A DNA stretch of 34,560 nt from an uncultured Oscillospiraceae bacterium (GTDB taxonomy: Bacteria; Bacillota; Clostridia; Oscillospirales; Ruminococcaceae). Made by a program: the position numbers and the translations under genes. Shown here piece by piece: positions 23,349 through 31,779 of this stretch; within the stretch, counting starts at the first letter, position 1; the number at the start of each line of letters is the position of its first letter. The notes below the pieces were generated by a model. It was not told where the DNA came from. It was given only the letters and a program-made list of their open reading frames with translations, and ran no database searches. The stretch is from positions 1 to 34,560 of the forward strand of contig CAJTMU010000022.1 of the NCBI GenBank assembly GCA_910577365.1, in the 5' to 3' direction.

Positions 23349-23798
23349 ATGATAAATCGGACAGAAGATATTAAAAGAGCCAGGGAACTTCTGAACAGCG
23401 GCGGATATACCGTTGTCATGTGCAGGGGTAACGAGCTGTACACAAGCGTGGAACGCGGAGTAAAACCTCTTGTTGAACTTGTAAAGGATAAAAAAGATAT
23501 GTCAGGCTTTTCCGCGGCAGATAAGGTTGTCGGCAGGGCTGCGGCGTTTCTGTATGTTCTGCTTGGAGTGAACGAGGTACACGGCAGCGCAATGAGCAAT
23601 GGTGCAGATAAGCTGCTGCGCGCACACGGGATAAACTGCTCATGCGACTGCCTTGCTGAAAGAATCATAAACCGCGCAGGAACAGGGATATGTCCCATGG
23701 AAAATGCGGTCAAGGATATACCCGACGATAGTCCCGAAAAGGCGTTTGCGGAAATCCTTCACACTATTAAGAAGCTTTCCACAGAGAAAAATCAGTAA
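23349..23798 (+). CDS. DUF1893 domain protein
   Basis: A 149-residue protein matching DUF1893-type proteins: VVMCRGNELYTSVERGVKPLVEL near the N-terminus, a helix DKVVGRAAAFLYVLLGV, and a Cys-containing C-terminal part (GINCSCDCLAERIINRAGTGICPMENAV). The fold of this family has been likened to deaminases, but the biochemical role is not established. The start at 23349 follows TTAAGGA. The gene is followed by a strong terminator, so it is probably a single-gene unit. It may be expressed from the same region as the candidate structured RNA upstream. Confidence 0.8.
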   Translation: MINRTEDIKRARELLNSGGYTVVMCRGNELYTSVERGVKPLVELVKDKKDMSGFSAADKVVGRAAAFLYVLLGVNEVHGSAMSNGADKLLRAHGINCSCDCLAERIINRAGTGICPMENAVKDIPDDSPEKAFAEILHTIKKLSTEKNQ

Positions 23799-23834
23799 AC
23801 AGCATTGCTGCGCGTAACAATCTTTGAAATTTAT

Positions 23835-23870
23835 AAAGTTAAGGGGCGGATTAAGCAGCCCCTTAACTTT
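23835..23870 (+). terminator. Strong terminator after DUF1893 gene
   Basis: A perfect 13-bp stem, AAAGTTAAGGGGC/GCCCCTTAACTTT, with a 10-nt loop, followed by an AT-rich tail. Confidence 0.85.
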
Positions 23871-24130
23871 ATATATCGGTTAAAACTAAAGCAAAGCTAT
23901 CAGAAGTTTTAGTGATATAATTTTATGTCTTATGTTGTTTGTGTCAAGGCTGCTATTAAAATGATAAACTCACTTAATATTAATTAATAGACAAGCTTAT
24001 TTATTGCAGTACTCCAAAAATTTCGTGTTCCTTAAAAATCTGTTTGATATTCAAACTTGACTTTTGGAAGTACATATACAAACGAGAACGTACTTTTTGC
24101 CAATAAATCCGAAAAATAACATTTCACTAC
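23871..24130. other. AT-rich intergenic region upstream of DUF1858 operon
   Basis: No gene seen. Contains a hairpin TTTGA-TAT-TCAAA near 24040 and a wider imperfect inverted pair, AGTACTCCAAAA and TTTTGGAAGTAC (about 24006-24075), which might be a regulatory or transcript-end structure. Function unknown. Confidence 0.4.
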
Positions 24131-24159
24131 TGGACAAAACGCGAAAAATGTGGTATAAT
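24131..24159 (+). promoter_or_regulatory. Sigma-A promoter of DUF1858-trmK-nif3 operon
   Basis: TGGACA, a 17-bp spacer and a consensus TATAAT at 24154-24159. Confidence 0.78.
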
Positions 24160-24215
24160 ATATTATGTATAGTTATGCAGGCTTGAACGGTTTGCAAAAG
24201 AAAGGAATTAAAAAA

Positions 24216-24419
24216 ATGAACGTTACAACAGATACAATTATCGGCGAAATTCTGGATTTTAACCCCGAGGCTGCCGCTCCCATTTTCTTTGAAATGGGTA
24301 TGCACTGTCTGGGCTGCCCATCCTCAAGAGGCGAAAGCGTGGGTCAGGCGTGTATGGTTCATGGAGTTGACGCAGATGAGATCGTCGCGAAGCTCAACGC
24401 GGCTCTCGGCAACAAGTGA
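24216..24419 (+). CDS. DUF1858 redox-disulfide domain protein
   Basis: A 67-residue protein matching the DUF1858 / hybrid-cluster-associated redox disulfide domain: MNVTTDTIIGEILDFNPEAA, then FFEMGMHCLGCPSSRGESV with the conserved CxxC. The family is thought to handle electrons or nitrosative stress alongside hybrid-cluster proteins, but the role is unproven. The start is ATG 24216 with AAAGGA upstream. An in-frame ATG at 24165 lies almost on the promoter and is rejected. It is the first gene of the operon and its stop overlaps the trmK start (GTGA). Confidence 0.88.
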   Translation: MNVTTDTIIGEILDFNPEAAAPIFFEMGMHCLGCPSSRGESVGQACMVHGVDADEIVAKLNAALGNK

Positions 24420-25072
24420 TCTCTCTCGACGGCAGGCTTAAAGCAGCGGCGGACCTGTGCCGCAAGGGGACGACAGTCGCTGACGTAGGTACGGATCACG
24501 CCCTGCTTGCCTGCTATCTTGCGCAGAACGGGGCAAGCTATGTCATCGCTTCGGACATAAGGGAAGGACCCTTGGAAGCCGCGCGCAGGACTGTTAAGCA
24601 AACGGGCGTGACAAACGTCCGCGTGCTGCTGTCCGATGGTCTGAAGGAGATTGACCGCGCAGACGATGTTGTTATCTGCGGTATGGGCGGAGAGCTTATA
24701 GCTGATATCGTGGAGGGCTGCGGTTTTCTCACTGAGAATACCAGATTTATTCTGCAGCCCATGACAAAACCGGATTTACTGCGCAGGCGGCTTTATTCGG
24801 CGGGCTTTGAGATAATTGAGGAACGCACAGCGTATGAGGGTGGTCGCGGATACGCGGTAATGCTGGTTCGCTTTACGGGAAAGACGCGCGAAATTGATGA
24901 AATATTCGCTCTTACGGGCAAAATAGTCGACCCGAAATTTCTGCGGCTGACAGCGGAAAAACTGCTGAAAAACGCGCGAGGTATGGATAGGTCCGCGGAT
25001 TTTCGCGAATCCGCGGAAGCGCTCCGCAAAAACGCGGACATAATTCTTAAGAAAGCTGAGGAACTGATATGA
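24416..25072 (+). CDS. trmK: tRNA (adenine(22)-N(1))-methyltransferase
   Basis: A 218-residue SAM-dependent enzyme that methylates A22 in the D-loop of bacterial tRNAs. Motifs: LDGRLKAAADLCRKG, SAM loop VADVGTDHALLACYL, VIASDIREGPLEAARRTV and the catalytic-region VVICGMGGELIADI. It uses a GTG start at 24416 that overlaps the stop of the DUF1858 gene, with no strong ribosome site, so translation is probably coupled. Its stop overlaps the nif3 start (ATGA). The trmK-nif3 pair is conserved in Firmicutes. Confidence 0.94.
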   Translation: MISLDGRLKAAADLCRKGTTVADVGTDHALLACYLAQNGASYVIASDIREGPLEAARRTVKQTGVTNVRVLLSDGLKEIDRADDVVICGMGGELIADIVEGCGFLTENTRFILQPMTKPDLLRRRLYSAGFEIIEERTAYEGGRGYAVMLVRFTGKTREIDEIFALTGKIVDPKFLRLTAEKLLKNARGMDRSADFRESAEALRKNADIILKKAEELI

Positions 25073-25842
25073 CGGTAAATGAAATTTTGCAGTACTTAAA
25101 CACCATTGCCCCCTTCTCATTCGCTGCAGCCGATGACAATATCGGTCTGCTGGTTGGAAACGGGCGCACGGAGGTTTCCGGCATTTGCTGCGCGCTGGAC
25201 ATAACTAACGAGGTAATAGCCGAGGCGGTCAAAAACGGAGCTAATCTTATTATCTCCCATCACCCAGTGATATTTGATCCGCTCAAAACAGTTCCCGCGG
25301 GAAGTCCCGTGTTCAATCTCATCCGCGCGGGAATAAGCGCAATCTGTATTCATACAAACTTCGACGTTTCCGAGGGTGGCGTGAACGACGCTCTGCTGGA
25401 GATGCTGGAATTTAAGAAAAAAGAGGTACTTGAGGTAACAAAGCCTAACGGGATAGGCTTTGGGGCAGTGGTGGATTTGCCGTTCGAGTTTACACCCGTT
25501 TCACTTGCGGAGCACTGCAAGACCTGTCTGGGCATTGAAAACATTAAGTACACAAGGCTTGATGTTGAAATAAAACGCGTAGCTGTAAGCTGCGGCAGCG
25601 GTCTGAACGATACAACCATGAAGCTTGCCAGAGCAAAGCGCTGCGGAGCGATAATCACAGGAGATATCAAATACCACTACTGGATAGAGGCTCTGAACAC
25701 GGGCATGATACTTATTGATGCGGGTCATTACGGTACGGAGCAATGCGCTCCCCACAGAATAGCGGCGCTTGTAACAAGATTCCACAATACCGTGCCTGTT
25801 TTCGTGGCAGACTGCAGCGTCGAGCCGTTCTTTTACGTATAA
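25069..25842 (+). CDS. Nif3-like dinuclear metal-centre protein (DUF34)
   Basis: A 257-residue member of the NIF3/DUF34 family, which form hexameric rings with two metal ions per subunit. Metal-binding motifs: ADDNIGLLVG, IISHHPVIFD, IHTNFDVSEGGVND, and near the end LIDAGHYGTEQ. Several members have been proposed to act on nucleotides or as metal or cofactor repair proteins, but the physiological role is unsettled. It lacks the extra inserted domain of longer homologues. It overlaps trmK by four bases and is followed by rqcH 33 bases later. Confidence 0.92.
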   Translation: MTVNEILQYLNTIAPFSFAAADDNIGLLVGNGRTEVSGICCALDITNEVIAEAVKNGANLIISHHPVIFDPLKTVPAGSPVFNLIRAGISAICIHTNFDVSEGGVNDALLEMLEFKKKEVLEVTKPNGIGFGAVVDLPFEFTPVSLAEHCKTCLGIENIKYTRLDVEIKRVAVSCGSGLNDTTMKLARAKRCGAIITGDIKYHYWIEALNTGMILIDAGHYGTEQCAPHRIAALVTRFHNTVPVFVADCSVEPFFYV

Positions 25843-25875
25843 CATCGTTCATTTAGCATTAAAGGGGGGATTTCC

Positions 25876-27621
25876 TTGTCGCTCGACGGAGCGTTTCTAC
25901 ATCTTGTAAGAGCGGAGCTGCTTCCGCTGATAGGATCGCGGGTCGACAAGGTTTATCAGCCTTCCCGCGAGGAAATAGTGATAGCCCTGCGCGGTCGCGA
26001 CGGGGCTAAAAGGCTTATTTTATCCGCGAACAGCGTTTCGGCACGGGTGAATATCACCGAGGCCGCCTTTGACAACCCGCAGCAGCCGCCCATGTTCTGC
26101 ATGCTTATGAGAAAGCATCTTGGCGGCGGGCGGCTGACTGACATAAGGCAGGACGGGCTGGAGCGAATTATATATTTCGATTTCGAATGCCTGAACGAAA
26201 TAGGCGATATCGTTACCAACACACTTGCCGCCGAGATAATGGGACGCCACAGCAACATTATCCTGATAAGGGACGGCAGAGTTGTGGACAGCATAAAGCG
26301 CGTTACCGATGATATTTCATCGGTGCGGCGCGTGCTGCCAAATATTCAATATGAAACGCCGCCGCGCGCGGAGCGTCTGAACTTGCTGGAGGTATCCCCC
26401 GAAGATGTGTGGGAGCGGCTGAAAGGCAGCCCTGAACGGCTGGCAAAGCGGCTTCTCTCGGTTCTTGAGGGAGTTTCTCCCATTTTTGCGCGCGAGTGTG
26501 CGTATTACGCCGCAAGGGACGTTGACATAGCCTGCTCCGACCTTACGGAGAGTATGAGGGACAAGGTGCTTTTCTATCTCTCAAAGGCGAAAAAGTCTCT
26601 TGAAGGCGCGGCTGAATATACGATAGTAAGTGAGCTTGGCGGCAAAAAAAAGGATTTCTGCTTTGTCAATATAGAGCAGTATTCCACCGCCATGCTTATA
26701 TCCCACGCCGAGAGCGCCAATTCCCTGCTGGACGGATTTTTCGCCGCGGCGGACAGAACAGAGCGCACAAAGCAGCGCGCAAAAGACCTGCTTAAACTGC
26801 TGATGAACAGCTATGAGAGAGTTTCGCGAAAGCTGGAGCTTCAGAAAAAGGAGCTTGCGGAATGCTCGGAGCGGGAGGTTTTCCGAGTCTGCGGCGACCT
26901 TATAAACGCGAATATTTATCAGCTTGAAAAAGGCATGACAAAATGCACCTTAGAGGATTTTTACAGCGGAGAGCCGCGCGAGATAACCCTTGACGCGCGT
27001 CTTACCCCCGCGCAGAATGCACAGAAATACTACACGGAATACCGCAAGCTGGACACCGCCGAGAAAATGCTCACTGAGCTTATTGAAAAGGGCGGTGAGG
27101 AGCTTATTTACATTGACAGCGTGTTTGACTGCGTAAGCCGCACCGAAAATGAAGCGGAGCTTGCCGAAATACGGCGTGAGCTGCGCGAACAGGGATACCT
27201 CCGCAGCGGAAAGAGCGACGAGAAGATCAAAAAAACCGAGCCGCTGAGGTACGTTTCCACAAGCGGATATGAGATACTTGTGGGGAAAAACAACCGCCAG
27301 AATGATACACTCACGCTTAAAACCGCACGTGCTGCGGATATCTGGCTGCACACAAAGGATATCGCAGGTTCGCACGTTATAATCAGGACAGCCGAAAAGG
27401 GCGCTCCCGACGAGGAAACCATTATGGAAGCGGCGGAGCTTGCGGCATATCATTCAAAAGGGCGCAGCTCTTCTCAAGTTCCCGTGGATTATACGGCAGT
27501 CAAATTTGTTAAGAAGCCCGCGGGCGCGAAGCCCGGCATGGTCATATTTACCAATAACAAAACGGTCTACGTAACGCCCGACGAGGAGACGGTGAAAAGG
27601 CTTTCAGCGGGTAAAGGGTAA
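25876..27621 (+). CDS. rqcH: RqcH, NFACT-family ribosome quality-control factor
   Basis: A 581-residue protein with NFACT-N (SLDGAFLHLVRAELLPLIGS at the start, with PPMFCMLMRKHLGGG and GRHSNIILI), a long charged coiled-coil region (about 290-400) and a C-terminal NFACT-R domain (LVGKNNRQNDTLTLK, then DIWLHTKDIAGSHVII). RqcH binds 50S subunits blocked by nascent chains and recruits tRNA-Ala to add alanine tails that mark the chain for degradation. It is often annotated as a fibronectin-binding protein. It starts with TTG at 25876, preceded by AAAGGGGGGA. The next in-frame ATG is about 70 residues in, so TTG is required. Confidence 0.94.
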   Translation: MSLDGAFLHLVRAELLPLIGSRVDKVYQPSREEIVIALRGRDGAKRLILSANSVSARVNITEAAFDNPQQPPMFCMLMRKHLGGGRLTDIRQDGLERIIYFDFECLNEIGDIVTNTLAAEIMGRHSNIILIRDGRVVDSIKRVTDDISSVRRVLPNIQYETPPRAERLNLLEVSPEDVWERLKGSPERLAKRLLSVLEGVSPIFARECAYYAARDVDIACSDLTESMRDKVLFYLSKAKKSLEGAAEYTIVSELGGKKKDFCFVNIEQYSTAMLISHAESANSLLDGFFAAADRTERTKQRAKDLLKLLMNSYERVSRKLELQKKELAECSEREVFRVCGDLINANIYQLEKGMTKCTLEDFYSGEPREITLDARLTPAQNAQKYYTEYRKLDTAEKMLTELIEKGGEELIYIDSVFDCVSRTENEAELAEIRRELREQGYLRSGKSDEKIKKTEPLRYVSTSGYEILVGKNNRQNDTLTLKTARAADIWLHTKDIAGSHVIIRTAEKGAPDEETIMEAAELAAYHSKGRSSSQVPVDYTAVKFVKKPAGAKPGMVIFTNNKTVYVTPDEETVKRLSAGKG

Positions 27622-27631
27622 GGAGATATAA

Positions 27632-28333
27632 ATGGGCGTTTATAAAATTCCGCTGAGATTTACGGCGGGAAGCTTTAAATTCAGCGAGCCGGGCAGGGTT
27701 AAGAACGGCGAGTGCCTGGAGCTCGACTACGACGATGAGTATCAAATGATAACATACAACGCGCCGATGTACGGGAGCGAAGTCCGTATTTACACCGTGC
27801 CGCGGGAGCTTATGCCGAACGCGCTGTCGGCGGTGTACGGCAGCGACGGCGTACTCGGTAAGGTCGAGTTTTCCGAGGGCGAACGCAAGCGTCTGTTCTA
27901 TATTTGGTACAAGGATATCGGCGCGTCCGAGAGGAGCGTTCTGAAATTTATCAAAGAACAGGCGGATAAGATCGCGAAAGAGGTCATTGGACGAAAGCAG
28001 ACTTTGGCGCGGCTTTTCGTCGGAAGATTTTATGACGGAGAGGCGGTCGAGATCGCCGTCAGAACCGCCACAACAGAGGAAATGCAAGAGGTTATCGAGT
28101 ATTATAACGGAGACGTCTCAGCCGCCGACAACAGCGGAAATTATTCCGTTGAGAAAATGATAACGGTCGACCATGAAGCGCTCGGCGTTATGCTGATGTG
28201 CACAAACGGCGATTTCAGTAGCAGGCTGTTCAACAAGGCGGTGGAGACCTTCGAGGAGCGGTTAAAAAGCCGAGTTCTTGATAAGATCGGCAAGACCGAG
28301 GATTTTAAATTTATTTCAGAGGAATACGATTAA
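27632..28333 (+). CDS. Hypothetical protein between rqcH and valS
   Basis: 233 residues, not recognised. It begins 10 bases after rqcH with AAGGAG and ends 16 bases before valS, so it is firmly in the operon. The first 85 residues or so look beta-rich (YKIPLRFTAGSFKFSEPG, YQMITYNAPMYGSEVRIYTV). The middle has a helix with a basic stretch (VLKFIKEQADKIAKEVIGRK) and the end is a charged helix. It has no signal peptide or membrane segment, so it is probably cytosolic. Its place between a ribosome rescue factor and a tRNA synthetase hints at translation, but that is only position. Confidence 0.75.
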   Translation: MGVYKIPLRFTAGSFKFSEPGRVKNGECLELDYDDEYQMITYNAPMYGSEVRIYTVPRELMPNALSAVYGSDGVLGKVEFSEGERKRLFYIWYKDIGASERSVLKFIKEQADKIAKEVIGRKQTLARLFVGRFYDGEAVEIAVRTATTEEMQEVIEYYNGDVSAADNSGNYSVEKMITVDHEALGVMLMCTNGDFSSRLFNKAVETFEERLKSRVLDKIGKTEDFKFISEEYD

Positions 28334-28349
28334 GAAAGGACATATATAA

Positions 28350-30983
28350 ATGAGGAAAGAACTGGCAAAGACCTACGCTCCCAAGGAATTTGAGGAGCGC
28401 ATATATAAAAACTGGGAGGAAAAAGGATATTTCCGCGCGGAGAGAGACCCCGCCAAAAAGCCCTATACAATAGTAATGCCGCCGCCCAACATCACGGGGC
28501 AGCTCCATATGGGGCACGCGCTGGACTGCACGCTTCAGGATATACTTATAAGGTGGAGAAGAATGCAGGGGTATTCCGCGCTGTGGCTGCCCGGTACGGA
28601 TCACGCCGCTCTTGCCACCGAGGCGAAGATAGTTTCAACCATGAAAGAAGAGGGCGTGACAAAGCAGCAGCTCGGGCGCGAGGGATTTCTTAAGCGCGCA
28701 TGGGAATGGAACGACAAGTACGGCAGCAGAATAAAGGATCAGCAGAGGAAAATGGGAAGCTCCTGCGACTGGAGCAGAGACCGCTTCACAATGGACGAGG
28801 GCTGCTCCAGAGCGGTGCAGAAGGTATTTATTGACCTTTACAACAAGGGTCTTATTTACCACGGAGAGCGCATTATAAACTGGTGTCCCAACTGCAAAAC
28901 CTCCATATCCGATATCGAGACCGAATATGAGGAGCAGGAAGGCTTTTTCTGGCACATAAACTATCCGATTGCTGACGGCAGCGGCTTTGTCGAAATTGCC
29001 ACCACGCGTCCCGAAACGCTTCTCGGCGACAGCGCCGTAGCGGTAAACCCCAAGGACGAGCGCTACAAGCACCTTGTGGGAAAAATGCTCAAGCTGCCGC
29101 TTACCGACAGGGAGATCCCCGTTGTGGCGGACGAATACGTTGACATGGAATTCGGTACGGGCTGCGTTAAAATAACACCCGCCCACGACCCCAACGACTT
29201 TGAGGTGGGCAAGCGCCACGACCTGCCCGTTATCCACATGATGAATGATGACGCGACCATCGCAGAGGGTATCGGCGGCAAATACGCAGGCATGGACAGA
29301 TATGAGGCGCGCAAGGCTATGGTAGCCGATTTGGAGGCTCAAGGGCTGCTTGTAAAGGTAGAACCGCACGTTCACAACGTCGGCACCTGCCAGCGCTGCG
29401 GCACGACGGTAGAGCCTACCGCGTCAATGCAGTGGTTCGTTTCCATGAAGGAGCTTGCGAAGCCCGCTATCGACGTTGTTAGGAGCGGGGAGCTGAGATA
29501 TGTTCCCAAGCGATTTGAAAACGGATATCTCTACTGGATGGAAAATATACGCGACTGGTGCATTTCCCGTCAGATATGGTGGGGACATAGAATACCCGCA
29601 TACTACTGTCAGAATAAGGAATGCGGGCACACCGAGATCACTCTTGACGGAATTGATAAATGCCCGAAGTGCGGCGCTCCCGTCAAGCAGGACGAGGATA
29701 CCCTCGACACATGGTTCAGCTCCGCGCTGTGGCCGTTCTCGACGCTTGGATGGCCCGAAAAAACTCCCGATTACGAATATTTTTATCCCACTTCTACCCT
29801 TGTTACGGGATATGATATCATTCCGTTCTGGGTATCGAGAATGATTTTCTCGGGGCTTGAGCATACGGGCGAAAAGCCCTTTAAGGACGTTCTCATTCAC
29901 GGTCTGGTGCGTGACGAGCAGGGGCGCAAGATGTCCAAATCGCTCGGAAATGGCGTAGACCCGCTTGACATAATCGACAAATACGGCGCGGACGCTCTGC
30001 GGCTCACGCTGGTGACGGGCAACGCCCCCGGAAACGATATGCGCTGGTCGGAGACCAAAGTTACGAACTCCCGAAACTTCGCGAATAAGCTTTGGAACGC
30101 TTCGCGCTATATCCTGATGAACCTGCCTGAGGACTTTGAGAACGCGGGTCTTCCTGAAAATCTTCCCATTGAGGATAAGTGGGTGCTAAGCCTTTACAAT
30201 GATATCGTCAGAAACGTTACCTCTAATCTTGAGGAATACGAACTGGGAATAGCGGTGCAGAACCTTGTCGATTTTATCTGGGACATCTACTGCGACTGGT
30301 ATATCGAGCTTACCAAGCCAAGGATAGCCGCAGGCGGCGAAACCGCGCTTGCGGCGCAGAGCGTGCTTGTTTTCGTAATGCGCGGGGTGCTGAAGCTGCT
30401 GCACCCGTTTATGCCGTACATCACGGAAGAGATATGGCAGTCCATGCCCGCGTGTGAGAGCGAAAGCGTTATGGTCGCGAAATGGTGCGAATATGATGAA
30501 AATCTGCACTTTGCGAAGGAGCAGGAGGAATTTTCCCGCATAATAGAAGCCATCAGGGCAATACGCGCTCAGCGCAATGAACTGAATGTTCCGCCTTCAA
30601 GAAGGGTCACCATGCTGGTTGAAACCAAGTTTACAGAGCTGTTCAGCGGCTGCCGCGCGTTCTTTGAGAAGCTGGCGGGAGCGGGCGAGTTCAGCGTAAG
30701 CGAAAGCGTTTCGGATACCGAAGGGACGGTCACGGCAGTCACTGACAGCGCGAGAATATTCATGCCTATGGGCGAGCTTGTTGACAAGGAAAAGGAGCTT
30801 GCGCGGCTTGAAAAGGAGCGCAAGGCGGCGGAAAAGGATATCGAATTCCTCTCCAAAAAGCTTAATAACGAGGGATTTCTCGCTAAAGCTCCGGCGCAGC
30901 AGATAGAGAACGAGCGAGCAAAGCTTGCTAAAGCTGAGGAAAAACTGGCAAAAATAAACGCTTCCGTTGCGGGTCTTAAATAA
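28350..30983 (+). CDS. valS: Valyl-tRNA synthetase
   Basis: An 877-residue class Ia synthetase that charges tRNA-Val and edits mischarged threonine. The HIGH-type motif is HMGH near residue 53 (PPPNITGQLHMGHAL). The KMSKS loop begins at about residue 527 (GRKMSKSLGNGVDPLDI). Also present are zinc-type Cys clusters (CPNC, CQRC, CGHT...CPKC), DTWFSSALWPFSTLGWPE and FWVSRMIFSG. The C-terminus is a tRNA-binding coiled coil (LVDKEKELARLEKERKAAEK). There is no T-box leader in the 16-bp gap upstream, so control would come from the operon promoter. Ribosome site AAAGGA. Confidence 0.97.
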   Translation: MRKELAKTYAPKEFEERIYKNWEEKGYFRAERDPAKKPYTIVMPPPNITGQLHMGHALDCTLQDILIRWRRMQGYSALWLPGTDHAALATEAKIVSTMKEEGVTKQQLGREGFLKRAWEWNDKYGSRIKDQQRKMGSSCDWSRDRFTMDEGCSRAVQKVFIDLYNKGLIYHGERIINWCPNCKTSISDIETEYEEQEGFFWHINYPIADGSGFVEIATTRPETLLGDSAVAVNPKDERYKHLVGKMLKLPLTDREIPVVADEYVDMEFGTGCVKITPAHDPNDFEVGKRHDLPVIHMMNDDATIAEGIGGKYAGMDRYEARKAMVADLEAQGLLVKVEPHVHNVGTCQRCGTTVEPTASMQWFVSMKELAKPAIDVVRSGELRYVPKRFENGYLYWMENIRDWCISRQIWWGHRIPAYYCQNKECGHTEITLDGIDKCPKCGAPVKQDEDTLDTWFSSALWPFSTLGWPEKTPDYEYFYPTSTLVTGYDIIPFWVSRMIFSGLEHTGEKPFKDVLIHGLVRDEQGRKMSKSLGNGVDPLDIIDKYGADALRLTLVTGNAPGNDMRWSETKVTNSRNFANKLWNASRYILMNLPEDFENAGLPENLPIEDKWVLSLYNDIVRNVTSNLEEYELGIAVQNLVDFIWDIYCDWYIELTKPRIAAGGETALAAQSVLVFVMRGVLKLLHPFMPYITEEIWQSMPACESESVMVAKWCEYDENLHFAKEQEEFSRIIEAIRAIRAQRNELNVPPSRRVTMLVETKFTELFSGCRAFFEKLAGAGEFSVSESVSDTEGTVTAVTDSARIFMPMGELVDKEKELARLEKERKAAEKDIEFLSKKLNNEGFLAKAPAQQIENERAKLAKAEEKLAKINASVAGLK

Positions 30984-31043
30984 CTTAAAGCGATTGTAAG
31001 GTATGTTCTTCATGCACGATTTTGCTTTGAAAGGAATTTGACA

Positions 31044-31751
31044 ATGAGCAGACATTTAGCTTTCTGGAGATATAACAACGGAACATATCTTGACAATCAA
31101 ATGGTTTATGAGGAATCCTGCTGCGAAGAAAACCCTGTTGACGGGTTGGCTGCGCTTCCGATAAGCGATATACTCCGCAGAGTAGACGAGGTATTCAACG
31201 ATTACGACAAGCTTGACGGCAGAAATTATGAGAGCAGCAAAGGCTCATTTTCAATTTCCGCGACAAAACAGAGCGTTCTGTTTGACTGCGGGTGGAGCAT
31301 GGCGGAATCGGAGCTGAACAAGATAATTGACATTATGCTGGAATTTGGCTGCCCGCTTTACGACCCGCAGATAGAAACAAGGTTTGACAGTGATGATACG
31401 GACAAGCTTAATCAAAGATGGCAGGAGGCATACAAAGCCAATCCGCGGGTTTATGAGAATACAAACGGCGAAATTCTGGTGGGATTTGCGCTGACCGAGG
31501 ATACCGACTCTCTGTTTCCGCTGGTGCCCGAGCAGCAGTGGGCAATAGAGGGTCAGACCATCGGAAGCTGGATAATCACCACGGTGAGCCTGACTAACCC
31601 GCAGGGCGGAATAATCGGGCAGATGGAGTACCACGAAGCAATGAAAAGGCTTCAGCCGCATATTATCGCGAGCGCCGATAACTGGGCGCTCATAAGGGGA
31701 ATGACACACAGCGAACTTGACAGCCTGTTTGACGGACTTCCGAGAAATTGA
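31044..31751 (+). CDS. Hypothetical protein downstream of valS
   Basis: 235 residues, not recognised. Start ATG 31044 follows AAAGGA, and the in-frame TTG at 31038 is less well placed. It is acidic, with no signal peptide or membrane segment. The N-terminal half (MSRHLAFWRYNNGTYLDN, then LNKIIDIMLEFGCPLYDPQ) resembles small cytosolic proteins that sometimes occur as immunity or SMI-like proteins. The C-terminal half (SLFPLVPEQQWAIEGQTIGS, then NPQGGIIGQMEYHEAMKRL) could be a second domain. It lies 60 bp after valS and 28 bp before the nucleotidyltransferase. Confidence 0.72.
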   Translation: MSRHLAFWRYNNGTYLDNQMVYEESCCEENPVDGLAALPISDILRRVDEVFNDYDKLDGRNYESSKGSFSISATKQSVLFDCGWSMAESELNKIIDIMLEFGCPLYDPQIETRFDSDDTDKLNQRWQEAYKANPRVYENTNGEILVGFALTEDTDSLFPLVPEQQWAIEGQTIGSWIITTVSLTNPQGGIIGQMEYHEAMKRLQPHIIASADNWALIRGMTHSELDSLFDGLPRN

Positions 31752-31779
31752 TTTAACACGCTTCATGAAAGGAGAATTT

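Noticed and set aside
28334..28349. T-box leader for valS
   Set aside because: Only 16 bases separate valS from the gene before it, so there is no room for a leader.
28635..29375. 246-codon open frame on the minus strand
   Set aside because: Lies wholly within valS and has no independent support.
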